Origin: Deltaproteobacteria bacterium
Lineage (GTDB): Bacteria; Desulfobacterota; Syntrophobacteria; Syntrophobacterales; Syntrophobacteraceae
Direction: 5' to 3'
Assembly: GCA_021780695.1 (NCBI GenBank)
Contig: JAJXYD010000045.1
Coordinates: 1-64,000 of the forward strand
DNA: 64,000 bases
Below are positions 17,117-25,054 of the stretch, in pieces (the stretch's first letter is position 1; the number at the start of each line of letters is the position of its first letter). The notes under the pieces were generated by a model. That model was not told where the DNA came from. It searched no databases and saw only the letters and a list, made by a program, of their open reading frames with translations. The translations under genes and the position numbers were made by a program.

Positions 17117-17523
17117 AGTAAAATCCTTAATTATTTATAGCAGTTAGAATATTTTTACCCATAGCTCCGGGCCTTTGGAAAGGCAATTAGAAGGGTGGGC
17201 GAAAAAACCTTTCCCACCTACTTGCTTACATCTTCTTATACCACACCCCTGCCGGTCAAACCCAGAGATTCCGTTGGGAGTAGGTTCTTCTCGCAATTGG
17301 GCTGGCCGAGATCGCTTCGGGTCAAAACCCCGGTAAGGAGAACAAATACGGCGTACCATAGACGGCCCCCTTCCGAACTTACGGGACGTAAGCGCTCACT
17401 CGGCGGTGAGCAGGAAAAATTTCGCGCCCCGGGATCGAAGGACGCTTTGCCTGGAGGAGCTAAAAGTAATAAGATCGAAAAGGAAAGTTTCCTTCAAACG
17501 TTTAATAAGGGTTTTGCCTGAAA
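17117..17523. other. Intergenic region with two adjacent hairpins
   Basis: A 407-bp divergent gap between the maturation protease and the MFS gene. Two adjacent small hairpins stand out: CTTAC/GTAAG (17378-17392, loop GGGAC) and GCTCAC/GTGAGC (17394-17411, loop TCGGCG). They lie about 115 bp before the MFS start and could be a leader structure. I tested them against the two-hairpin guanidine-II layout and they do not fit. No credible small ORF or RNA gene is seen. Confidence 0.4.
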
Positions 17524-18750
17524 ATGACATCTTTTGAAATTAACAGCGGAGCAGAAAATACCGGCGACCCGGCAATGAGGCGCTCACTCGTTGTCATGAT
17601 GGCCTCGGGGGCAGGTCTGACGGTGGCAAGCATCTACTATGCCCAACCCCTTCTCGAACTCATACGTCAAAGCCTTGGGATGTCCCTTTTCCAAACGGGT
17701 CTTATCATTACGGCGTCCCAGCTGGGATACGGTCTAGGGCTTACCTTTCTCGTGCCTCTGGGAGATCTCATGGAACGGAGGCGACTGGTGGTCGCGATGA
17801 CCCTCGGGCTCTCCGTGTGTCTGGCTGCAATGGCCCTTGCTCCCTTTGCCTGGCTGCTGCTTGCCTCGGCCTTTATGGGGGGAGCCCTCTCGGCGGTCGC
17901 TCAGGTGCTCGTGGCGTTTGCAGCCACTCTGGCCGCTCCCGCCCAAAGAGGCCGGGTAGTGGGCACCGTGATGAGCGGGCTGCTGCTGGGGATCCTTCTG
18001 GCCCGAACCGCGGCGGGATATGTGGCTCAAATCGGAAGCTGGAGAGAGGTTTTCGCTCTCGCCTCCGCACTCATGATCGCTCTTTCCCTGGTGCTCTACC
18101 GAGGCTTGCCCCCCTACCGGGCCCATGTCGGGATAGGTTACCCGGCCTTGATAAGATCGGTTTTCTCCCTGCTCGCGAACGAACCCCGGCTGCGCCTCCG
18201 TTCCACCTACGGCGCGATCGGATTCGCCGCCTTCAGCGTGCTGTGGACCCCCATAGCCCTGATGCTTTCACGCCCCCCCTTCCGGTTTAGTTCGGCGGCG
18301 ATCGGCATGTTCGGCCTTGCCGGTGTTGCCGGAACACTTTCGGCATCCCTGGCCGGGCGGATGTCGGACATGGGCATGACCTCCCTTATGACGGGGATAA
18401 CCTCGGCTTTGCTCATGCTCTCATGGCTTCCCTTAAAACTGGGCGATCACTCGGTTTTGATACTTATCGCGGGCATAGTGCTGCTTGACTTTGCCGTTCA
18501 GGGACTGCACATAACCAACCAGGGCGAAATTTACAGCCTGAGGCCCGAAGCGCGCAGCCGAATCACCTCGGCCTACATGGCCAGCTATTTTGCCGGCGGA
18601 GTCTTCGGCTCGGCGGTCTCATCCCTGGCTTACGCCCATTTCGGCTGGAACGGCGTTTGTATTGCGGGCGCCTGCCTGGGAGCGGTTGCCACCCTTCTAT
18701 GGCTTTATAGTCTGGGTAAAAGAGGTCCGGCAGCCGAGCCTTTTTCTTAG
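17524..18750 (+). CDS. Major facilitator superfamily exporter
   Basis: A 408-aa twelve-helix MFS permease. The loop 2-3 signature is GDLMERRRLV (about residues 80-89), and the N-terminal half carries the YYAQPLLELI segment typical of the AraJ/YdhP-like drug or sugar-efflux group. The substrate is not predictable. The nearest purine-rich sequence (AAGGG) is 13 nt before ATG 17524, so a start at the Met 19 codons later is possible. The transcript stands alone and ends at the hairpin at 18834-18871. Confidence 0.85.
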   Translation: MTSFEINSGAENTGDPAMRRSLVVMMASGAGLTVASIYYAQPLLELIRQSLGMSLFQTGLIITASQLGYGLGLTFLVPLGDLMERRRLVVAMTLGLSVCLAAMALAPFAWLLLASAFMGGALSAVAQVLVAFAATLAAPAQRGRVVGTVMSGLLLGILLARTAAGYVAQIGSWREVFALASALMIALSLVLYRGLPPYRAHVGIGYPALIRSVFSLLANEPRLRLRSTYGAIGFAAFSVLWTPIALMLSRPPFRFSSAAIGMFGLAGVAGTLSASLAGRMSDMGMTSLMTGITSALLMLSWLPLKLGDHSVLILIAGIVLLDFAVQGLHITNQGEIYSLRPEARSRITSAYMASYFAGGVFGSAVSSLAYAHFGWNGVCIAGACLGAVATLLWLYSLGKRGPAAEPFS

Positions 18751-18833
18751 AAGGCCGCTATGCCAGGTTGGACCGAAGGGAAAAATCCGGAGGCGAACCA
18801 AACGGGGAATATATGCGGGGAAGCCTTCGAAAA

Positions 18834-18871
18834 GACAGCCATGGCGGAGCTGATTGCCCCCCATGGCTGTC
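18834..18871. terminator. Hairpin between convergent genes
   Basis: GACAGCCATGG (18834-18844) and CCATGGCTGTC (18861-18871) form a perfect 11-bp stem with a 16-nt loop. It lies between the convergent MFS and FN3 genes. The minus-strand side is followed by TCTTTTC, the plus-strand side by a weaker pyrimidine run. It probably serves both genes. Confidence 0.65.
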
Positions 18872-18901
18872 CGCGTCTTTAGATGCTTTCAAGATTTATT
18901 G

Positions 18902-20536
18902 TCAGTGGGTCGCCCAATGGCCGGAAACGGTTCCAAACCAACGCTTGCTCCTAGTGCTCTTCGTGTCGTAGTAGAGCCACGTTCCCTCCGTTTCGCTGTA
19001 GATCCACGGGAAGGTGGTACTGCTTGTCCACCACCAGCCCCCCGTACCGTTCCACTGAGGGTCATAAAACCACATGTCGCCCGTACCGGTCTGGTAGGGC
19101 CAAAGCCATCCGAGTGTTGTATGGTACAGCCACGGGAAGTGGGACGCGTTTACATAGCCGAACCACTTCGAATATTCCCAGCCGTTTCCAAGCGGAACGT
19201 CGCCCAGGCACCAAAGCACAGATCTTGTGGCAACCGCTATGGAATCAGCCCCTTGAGTATCCGTGTAAGCCCCTGTCATGACCGATTTGCCCGCGTCCAA
19301 GGCCAGACTTACGCCTGAACAACTCCCGGAGACGCAGGTGACCTGCCCCGTCGATGAAATGGCAAACCTTCCCGAGCTCTCGGTCGTTGTACCGGTACTG
19401 TCGGTATCCTCGCTGGAAAAAGCTCCACCCCTGAATATTTGAACAAAATGCCTTTGCCACGTACCATCGGAATTCAATTGATTAACGTACCAGGTTCCGT
19501 AAAGGTCGGGCATGGAATATTGCAGCCCGTTTTTAAGCAGGACCTGCAGTTGGGCGTTCTGGGAAGCGCCGCTTGTTGGATTGGGCGTCACCCCTGCCGC
19601 AACGGTTTGTCCGGCATCCAAATAACCGATTGTGCCGCTGCCGCAACTTCCGGAAACGCAGGTGAGCACCCCTGTCGAGGAAAGCGACAAAACAGCCGAG
19701 ATGCTGTTTTGCGTACCGCTGCTTTGCATGCTCGTTCCGGTCATGGTTCCGGTCCCGGTGATCTCCATGCTTGCAGAGCTCCAACTGGCGAAGCCCGTCC
19801 CAAGTTCCAGGTCCGCATAGGACCAGGGACCGGCTAAATCGGAAGCAATCGAATAGGAGGTGCCCTGTCTTGTTGCAACAGACATATAGGCAGAGCCGGT
19901 ATCGGCAGTCACGCTTGCGGTGCACGCGAGCACCGTTCCGGCCGGATTGGGTTGACAGAGCCAGTCGGTTAGACTGGAGCCTCCGTTAACGGTAAACCGG
20001 ATTCCATCCGGAAAAACCCACACGTTGCCGGTGGAGGTCTGCACAGTGCCGCCATCCGTGCTGCAAGTGGAATCAACCGTTCCATCCTGGTTGCATGTCA
20101 TCGTGCATGCCTGGGAAAAAGGAGCCGCCGCCCCCGACATCATGCCGCTAACGTTCCATGTGCCGGCGGAGGGGGCAAATACATCCGTAGACGGGGTTAC
20201 ACTGCTTGAAGGACTAGAACTCGGACTGGTCTCACTTCCCGAGTTGGTCGCCGTGACGGTAAACGTGTAAGCCTGGCCGTTGGTTAACCCTGTGATGACG
20301 TGAATAAGTGAGGTCGTTCCCGCATCGGCGTCAACGCCTCCGGAAGGGTTGGATGTGACGGTGTAGCCGGTGATGGTCCCGGTGTCGGCCGGGGGTGCTT
20401 CAAAATTAACCGCGGCGGAGGCATTGCCGGGCGCCGCCTCCACATTCCCGGGAGCGCTCTGTGCCGCCCACGCCTGGGTGGAGATAAAAATCGAGGCCGG
20501 CAGCAAAAAAATGGAAAGTAAACGCTTGCATTTCAT
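18902..20536 (-). CDS. Secreted FN3 protein with W/Y-rich C-terminal module
   Basis: A 544-aa extracellular protein of unknown function. It has a signal peptide (1-25, ending in AWA), then one fibronectin type III domain (about 30-112). A Ser/Thr/Gly-rich middle part follows, with repeats carrying the motif TCVSGSC twice and other paired Cys. The last 94 residues (451-544) are very rich in Trp and Tyr, with NGWxxxxWxG, WWTSxxxxPxIY and TWLxY elements. The same module ends the sulfotransferase-like protein encoded at 23429-24739. AAGGAGGA precedes two close ATGs; I chose the second (20534-20536) for spacing and signal peptide. A strong promoter lies about 210 bp upstream. Confidence 0.8.
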   Translation of the reverse strand: MKCKRLLSIFLLPASIFISTQAWAAQSAPGNVEAAPGNASAAVNFEAPPADTGTITGYTVTSNPSGGVDADAGTTSLIHVITGLTNGQAYTFTVTATNSGSETSPSSSPSSSVTPSTDVFAPSAGTWNVSGMMSGAAAPFSQACTMTCNQDGTVDSTCSTDGGTVQTSTGNVWVFPDGIRFTVNGGSSLTDWLCQPNPAGTVLACTASVTADTGSAYMSVATRQGTSYSIASDLAGPWSYADLELGTGFASWSSASMEITGTGTMTGTSMQSSGTQNSISAVLSLSSTGVLTCVSGSCGSGTIGYLDAGQTVAAGVTPNPTSGASQNAQLQVLLKNGLQYSMPDLYGTWYVNQLNSDGTWQRHFVQIFRGGAFSSEDTDSTGTTTESSGRFAISSTGQVTCVSGSCSGVSLALDAGKSVMTGAYTDTQGADSIAVATRSVLWCLGDVPLGNGWEYSKWFGYVNASHFPWLYHTTLGWLWPYQTGTGDMWFYDPQWNGTGGWWWTSSTTFPWIYSETEGTWLYYDTKSTRSKRWFGTVSGHWATH

Positions 20537-20750
20537 AGAAATCATTCCTCCTTTTGTATTGTGCGGTACGCGAGTTAACAGATGCGGTTCAATGCTAAAG
20601 AAGTATTAATCTCAATAAAAGTTTACACGCTGCCGAATCGAAAGAGCAATAAAGGCGATGAAAGCGGCGATAAAATACCCGTGGCAAGTTCAGACGGCAT
20701 CTTCAGATGTGCCAAGCGCGTTCCGATGTTATTTTTTGAGATATTTGTCG

Positions 20751-20780
20751 ATTATCTTTGAAGGGTCCGCCAAATGTCAA
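20751..20780 (-). promoter_or_regulatory. Sigma-70 promoter of the FN3 gene
   Basis: On the minus strand TTGACA (complement of 20775-20780) is separated by 18 nt from GATAAT (complement of 20751-20756). This is a 6/6 -35 and a 5/6 -10 match. Transcription would start near 20744, leaving a leader of about 210 nt before the FN3 gene. Confidence 0.68.
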
Positions 20781-20804
20781 CAGTTAAATATCATTACATT
20801 TGGC
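20769..20804. promoter_or_regulatory. Inverted repeat over the -35 box, possible operator
   Basis: GCCAAATGT (20769-20777) and ACATTTGGC (20796-20804) are perfect 9-bp complements separated by 18 bp. The first arm covers part of the -35 hexamer of the FN3 promoter. This is the place expected for a repressor or activator that binds as a dimer. As RNA it would lie upstream of the transcript, so a DNA site is more likely than a leader hairpin. Confidence 0.45.
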
Positions 20805-20808
20805 ACCT

Positions 20809-20895
20809 GCGTTTCCATTCGGGGAAAAGGGCGCTGTTTTTCCGATTCCCCGCGCCGCCACAGCCGTTCGGCACGCGGGAAACAGTGGAAAACGC
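20809..20895. other. Non-coding stretch with nested inverted repeats
   Basis: Outer arms GCGTTTCCA (20809-20817) and TGGAAAACGC (20886-20895) enclose further complementary GGGGAA/TTCCCC stretches. No ORF with a ribosome-binding site covers it. It lies between the FN3 promoter and the DUF4911 gene and could encode a folded RNA or be a decayed repeat. Confidence 0.35.
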
Positions 20896-20954
20896 CCGGG
20901 CCGCTCTTCGCCTATCGATCCCAGTTTAACGAAAATTTAAATTCGGGATTGGCC

Positions 20955-21185
20955 CTACTCGCTAATTTCGCGCAGTTTCATGGAATTTGCTTCGGCTTTA
21001 AGTATTCGCAGGATATCGGGTTCGCATCCGGGGGCAATCGCTATGGAGACCATTCCCAGGGCTGAATCAACGGTCGATACGACGGCCATCCCGGGGTAGG
21101 CTTCGATTAGGAACCTCAGATAATGGATCTGGCTTCGCTCGATGAGGTATCGTCGCACGGAGCAGTATTCTATAAGGTTTTGCAG
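20955..21185 (-). CDS. DUF4911 small protein
   Basis: A roughly 76-aa protein matching the DUF4911 pattern: SQIHYLRFLIEAYPG, then STVDSALGMVSI and a short helical end. Function is unknown; the family is found in deltaproteobacteria and resembles an ACT-like or regulatory fold in size (inference). The family-length product would start at CTG 21183-21185, which has AAGGAG 7 nt upstream. The open frame runs on to 21308, but those 41 extra residues do not resemble the family. It is divergent from the FlgT-like gene. Confidence 0.7.
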   Translation of the reverse strand: MQNLIEYCSVRRYLIERSQIHYLRFLIEAYPGMAVVSTVDSALGMVSIAIAPGCEPDILRILKAEANSMKLREISE

Positions 21186-21384
21186 AGTTTTTCTCCTTTT
21201 CCTTGAGCCATTAGTATGATAGCAAATAAAAGGCTGAAAGGAAAACACGGGTTGACTTGCGCCCGGGCATTTCCTGCCGCGGAAGAACACTTTTACCGGT
21301 TTGGCCACGGCGGTGCGCCGTCTGTGAGATTACCCTCTACATGAAAAGCCTGGGAAAAAGAGAAATTTCGGGAGATAACTTCCA

Positions 21385-22803
21385 ATGAGAAGATACGGTT
21401 CGATTTTAAAATTCATTATGTTTATTTTACCGGCCGTCCTTTTTACTTTTGGCCAGGCCGGAGCGGCCCAGCCCGCGTCAAAAGTCTTCTTTAGCAGGGG
21501 ACAGGCCGCGGTTGATCCGCAAAACCCGGCAAAAAGCCACCAACAGGCAATCAAAAATTTTATGGCCCAGGGACTCCTTCAGGCCATCGGGACTTTTCTG
21601 GGACCCGAGCAGATGGGCTCGCAATACGAAAAAATCCGTAAAGACATACTTAAGGGACCTGAAAAGTACATCGACACCTACCAGATCTATTCTGAAAAGC
21701 AGATAAATGGACAATATCAGGTGGTCGGTCAGGTTTCGGTCACTATGGATGCCTTAAAAAAGGACCTTGCGAAAATGGGGGCTCCGGGTTCTCAAAACGG
21801 GCCGGCAGCCACATCTTCACAGCCTCAGGCCGCTAAAGCGGCATCAACACCGGCTGGCGCCGAGGGGATAGACAAATCCGCCCCCAATTCGGTTGCGACA
21901 AAAAAACCGGACTCTGCTCAGGCACAAAAATCAGAACCGGTTGCCTCAGCGGCTGCTGCCAAAGAGGCCTCGGGCACTGCTGTAAAAGACGCACAGCCCC
22001 TTTCCAGGGGGATCGTTTCCACCAAAAAGGAGGTTTTGTGGGCCGTTGTCGAAAAGTGGGATGAAAAATGGGTGCTTCCCACCGACAGCAGCAATAGCCG
22101 CTGCATTTTTGCGCGCAGCCTCGCTAAGCAGATGGACCGTTTGGGCTTTTCCATCCTTTTGACCCAGCCCGGGGCGATCGAAATGGATACCGAGGGCAAT
22201 ATCCCGCCCTACCAGGCGGCCTCGCTTGCCGCAAAACTTGGCGTAAAGTATATAGTCGTGGGCAAGGTCTCCTATATTTCGGACCGCACCAGCCAGGAAG
22301 TGTCGTTAAATGCCGATCTGAGGGTATTAGGGCCGGGCGGCGGCCAGGGGGCAGGGCACGAAATTAAAAAGACCTTGAGCATGGACGATTTGTCCAATCA
22401 GGCTGGAGCCAAGGAGCTTGCCTCCATGATCGCCCCCCAACTGAGCGCTCTGTTTGGCGGCCCCGGGGAGGCTGCGGCCAAGAGCCAACCCGGCTCAGCC
22501 GAGTTTCCTTCTCATCTTGGAAAACTGGTGATTCATCTGCCCTCTTCGCAATATTCGCACTGGACCGAGCTCAAAAAGATTCTGCACGGACAGTTCCAAA
22601 CCATGCACGTCGACGACCTCCAGATAGGGCCGGCGGAGACCCTGGTCAACCTCAGCGGTGTCGACGGCAGCTACATTTTGAAGATGGACGGCTCAAGGCT
22701 TGCCGACGGCTTCGCCTTGCGCATCGATTCCTATTCGACCCAGAAAGGCGCCATGAAAATATCGTTTACAGCACCAGCAAAGGTCCAGGCCCAAACGAAA
22801 TGA
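21385..22803 (+). CDS. Secreted protein with FlgT-like N-terminal domain
   Basis: A 472-aa exported protein with a signal peptide (about 1-27). Residues 30-130 resemble the FlgT N-terminal/LPP20-type fold: a V-x-G-Q-A-like start, a GPEKYIDTYQIYSEKQ segment and a QVVGQVSVTMD strand. An Ala/Ser/Pro/Lys-rich linker (about 135-210) follows. Two further alpha/beta domains come next, the first with a KLGVKYIVVGKVSY strand of the FlgT middle-domain type. FlgT supports the flagellar motor ring in Vibrio, but no flagellar structural gene is close, so envelope function is all I would claim. The stop overlaps the pgsA start in ATGA. Confidence 0.65.
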   Translation: MRRYGSILKFIMFILPAVLFTFGQAGAAQPASKVFFSRGQAAVDPQNPAKSHQQAIKNFMAQGLLQAIGTFLGPEQMGSQYEKIRKDILKGPEKYIDTYQIYSEKQINGQYQVVGQVSVTMDALKKDLAKMGAPGSQNGPAATSSQPQAAKAASTPAGAEGIDKSAPNSVATKKPDSAQAQKSEPVASAAAAKEASGTAVKDAQPLSRGIVSTKKEVLWAVVEKWDEKWVLPTDSSNSRCIFARSLAKQMDRLGFSILLTQPGAIEMDTEGNIPPYQAASLAAKLGVKYIVVGKVSYISDRTSQEVSLNADLRVLGPGGGQGAGHEIKKTLSMDDLSNQAGAKELASMIAPQLSALFGGPGEAAAKSQPGSAEFPSHLGKLVIHLPSSQYSHWTELKKILHGQFQTMHVDDLQIGPAETLVNLSGVDGSYILKMDGSRLADGFALRIDSYSTQKGAMKISFTAPAKVQAQTK

Positions 22804-23369
22804 AAATTCCCAATATCCTTACCGCGGCCCGTATTTTCACCACACCACTGCTCGTATGGCTGCTGCTCGGCAATCATGGGGCGCCGGCTTTCTGCGTTTT
22901 CGTTTTCGCCGGCTTAACCGATGCCCTGGATGGATTGCTTGCCAGACTCCTGGATCAGAAAAGCCGGTTGGGCTCCTTTTTGGATCCTCTTGCCGACAAA
23001 CTGCTTTTGGTTACCTGTTTTATCGTTTTATGGCGGGTCCCCATCAGAGGGGTTCCCATCCCCGGCTGGCTCGTTTTAGTAGCAGTTGGCCGAGACTGTG
23101 TGATCTTGACCGGATTTTTGATCCTTACCCTCTACAAGGTAAGATTCGAAATAAAACCGCTTATCTCAAGCAAGTTGACCACGCTTTTTCAGCTTTTGAC
23201 TATTTTCACCGTGCTGGGAAGATCCTTTTTTGCGCTTCCCCGGTGGATGTACCCGGTGCTGTTCGGCGTAACGGCGGTTTTTTCCATCTTTTCGGGCTGG
23301 AGATACGTATCCGTAGGGACCGAACTGTTCCGGCTGAGGAAAAATAAGAAGGGGGCAATGAAAGCCTGA
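22800..23369 (+). CDS. pgsA: CDP-alcohol phosphatidyltransferase, probable PgsA
   Basis: A 189-aa integral membrane enzyme that would transfer glycerol-3-phosphate to CDP-diacylglycerol, making phosphatidylglycerophosphate. The family signature D-x2-DG-x2-AR-x8-G-x3-D-x3-D is complete: DALDGLLAR, then G and the final FLDPLADK. About five or six helices are visible and the length is normal. The start overlaps the upstream gene by 4 nt (ATGA), so the two are translationally coupled. A second pgsA or a pssA-like role elsewhere in the genome cannot be excluded. Confidence 0.87.
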   Translation: MKIPNILTAARIFTTPLLVWLLLGNHGAPAFCVFVFAGLTDALDGLLARLLDQKSRLGSFLDPLADKLLLVTCFIVLWRVPIRGVPIPGWLVLVAVGRDCVILTGFLILTLYKVRFEIKPLISSKLTTLFQLLTIFTVLGRSFFALPRWMYPVLFGVTAVFSIFSGWRYVSVGTELFRLRKNKKGAMKA

Positions 23370-23428
23370 ATTCATTGAAAGGGCGGGCCATAAGTCCCAT
23401 GGTTATCACAAGCTGCCAATAGCGCCTT

Positions 23429-24739
23429 TCATGCATCTTCGCGTGTATTTAGGCTAAAATTATAGAATTTTCTCGGATTTGAAGAACCCTTTTCGTAGAA
23501 CAGCCAGGTTTGGTCTGCAAAGCGATATATATAGGGGTACAGGAGGTCACTGGTCCACCAAAACGCGTTCATATTCTTGTCCCAAACCGTAATATCGTCC
23601 GGGGAGGCTCCATGGAAGCGCAGCGGTCCGTGGTGCTCGTGAAAAATCCACCCCTGGTCCATGACCGTGAAGAAACCAAGCCAGTCCAGCCACTTCCACC
23701 CATTTTCCACGTCTTGGGCATAGCGCCAAAGCTCGCTGCAATCACGGTTATCCTCAGAGACCAGGGGGCTTCTATTGCCGGCAATGCAATTAGCCAGTTC
23801 AAAGGAAAACAGGCGTCCGATGGGGAAAATTGCCTCAGGCGCTCTCCCCATATCGACCAGACCTTTATCACAAAGGCCGGTTTTTTCGCACAACGTCTTG
23901 TTATCAGCGCTGAATGCCTGGTAGAATTGCGATCTTACCTCATTTGGCACAGTGACGAGCTTTTCCCGCAATGCCTTGCAGATGTGCGTAAGAGTCTCAT
24001 TTTCATTTTCCGTTAAATCTCTATTGCACCGATTCCTATAAAAATAATTAAGACTCTTCTGGATAGTGTCTCTTTCATTGCATCGCAGATTTAGTTCCAA
24101 ATCACTTAAGGATAGCGACGGATCGAGAAAACCCAAAAAATCGGTCAGAATAGACTCTCCATCGAGATCATGATAATTGCGTATTATAAACCGCGCCCAT
24201 GGGCAATCGACCCATTGCGAGTAAAGTTGCCCGTAGTCGAAATGGTAGGCCCACTCATCGAATTGAAATTTTCGAAACCTTAGAACCTGCTCTACGAATA
24301 GGCAGAATTCCTGACCGTAGCCGTGGCGCAGAAGTTGAAGATATAAGGATTCGGCATAACTGCTTTGGTTACGGACATAGACGAGCACGACAAACTCACG
24401 ATCGGCAAAAGCGGGATGGAAACGCAGGGGAGCAAATCGCTCGGGTTGGTCGAGAATGGACTCAAAATCTTCGCTGGAAAGAATTATATCGCCCTTGAAA
24501 CCCTCAATTTCCTTTGCCAGGTCATCTATAGTTCCCAGCGACCTTGCAAAACGCCGGTCGCGCGTCAGTTGCCAGGCGATATTGAAATGGGCCTCAAACA
24601 CAGTGCCGGTTCGAGGATAAAGAAATCCCGCCTTGCGGAGCCGCTCGGAGCACGAGGAAAGAAAAGTCTGAACCGTGGTGGTGCCCGTTTTATGAAGCCC
24701 CGCGTGCAGCAGGACCCGATGCTGCCTTTTAAAAGCCAT
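23429..24739 (-). CDS. Sulfotransferase-like protein with W/Y-rich C-terminal module
   Basis: A 436-aa protein without signal peptide. The N-terminal PAPS-binding loop is HAGLHKTGTTTVQ (12-24), and a 3'-phosphate-binding-like segment appears near VYVRNQSSYAE. This is the pattern of bacterial sulfotransferases acting on glycans. Residues 346-436 repeat the Trp/Tyr-rich module of the FN3 protein at 18902-20536, sharing NGWxxxxWxG, WWTS, PxIY and TWLxY. ATG 24737-24739 gives the family-length start; an upstream GTG lacks a ribosome-binding site. Base composition is clearly lower in G+C than its neighbours, suggesting transfer. Sulfotransferase activity is inferred from the loop alone. Confidence 0.72.
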   Translation of the reverse strand: MAFKRQHRVLLHAGLHKTGTTTVQTFLSSCSERLRKAGFLYPRTGTVFEAHFNIAWQLTRDRRFARSLGTIDDLAKEIEGFKGDIILSSEDFESILDQPERFAPLRFHPAFADREFVVLVYVRNQSSYAESLYLQLLRHGYGQEFCLFVEQVLRFRKFQFDEWAYHFDYGQLYSQWVDCPWARFIIRNYHDLDGESILTDFLGFLDPSLSLSDLELNLRCNERDTIQKSLNYFYRNRCNRDLTENENETLTHICKALREKLVTVPNEVRSQFYQAFSADNKTLCEKTGLCDKGLVDMGRAPEAIFPIGRLFSFELANCIAGNRSPLVSEDNRDCSELWRYAQDVENGWKWLDWLGFFTVMDQGWIFHEHHGPLRFHGASPDDITVWDKNMNAFWWTSDLLYPYIYRFADQTWLFYEKGSSNPRKFYNFSLNTREDA

Positions 24740-25054
24740 CTTTGCGTGAACTCCCGTTTCCTTAAAAAAAGCAACGGCTCCTATTTCAGGCACTTAAACC
24801 GGACGCAGCGCTCGAACTCTTTTGGCGAAGCTTTGAGGGAGGAAACCCAGCCGACAAAAACCTCTCTTTTTATTTACACGATATTTGGCGGGCCAAACAA
24901 GTGAAAAAAAAATCGCCTGCCGGGAGTGGTTGCGCTCAAAGTCAAGGCTCCCATCCTTTTAGACACCCGTGAGCGTGGTCTGTTTGGATGTTTTTGAACC
25001 GGGGATAGCCACAAACTTATCCCGGGCTATTTTCCCATACGCCGCATTGTCCGT
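24740..25054. other. Intergenic region
   Basis: About 315 bp upstream of the sulfotransferase gene and downstream of the GntR gene. It contains an A9 run (near 24904), AT-rich DNA that may include the sulfotransferase promoter, and the GntR terminator-like hairpin at 24999-25025. I see no gene. Confidence 0.4.
24999..25025 (-). terminator. Hairpin after the GntR gene
   Basis: CCGGGGATA (24999-25007) pairs with TATCCCGG (25018-25025) with one bulged G and a 10-nt loop. It lies 30 bp beyond the GntR stop. The following minus-strand sequence is TTCAAAAAC, not a strong T-run, so efficiency is uncertain. Confidence 0.45.

Noticed and set aside
17378..17411. Two adjacent hairpins considered as a guanidine-II (mini-ykkC) riboswitch before an MFS exporter
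   Set aside because: That class needs ACGR loops in both hairpins. The loops here are GGGAC and TCGGCG, so the match fails.
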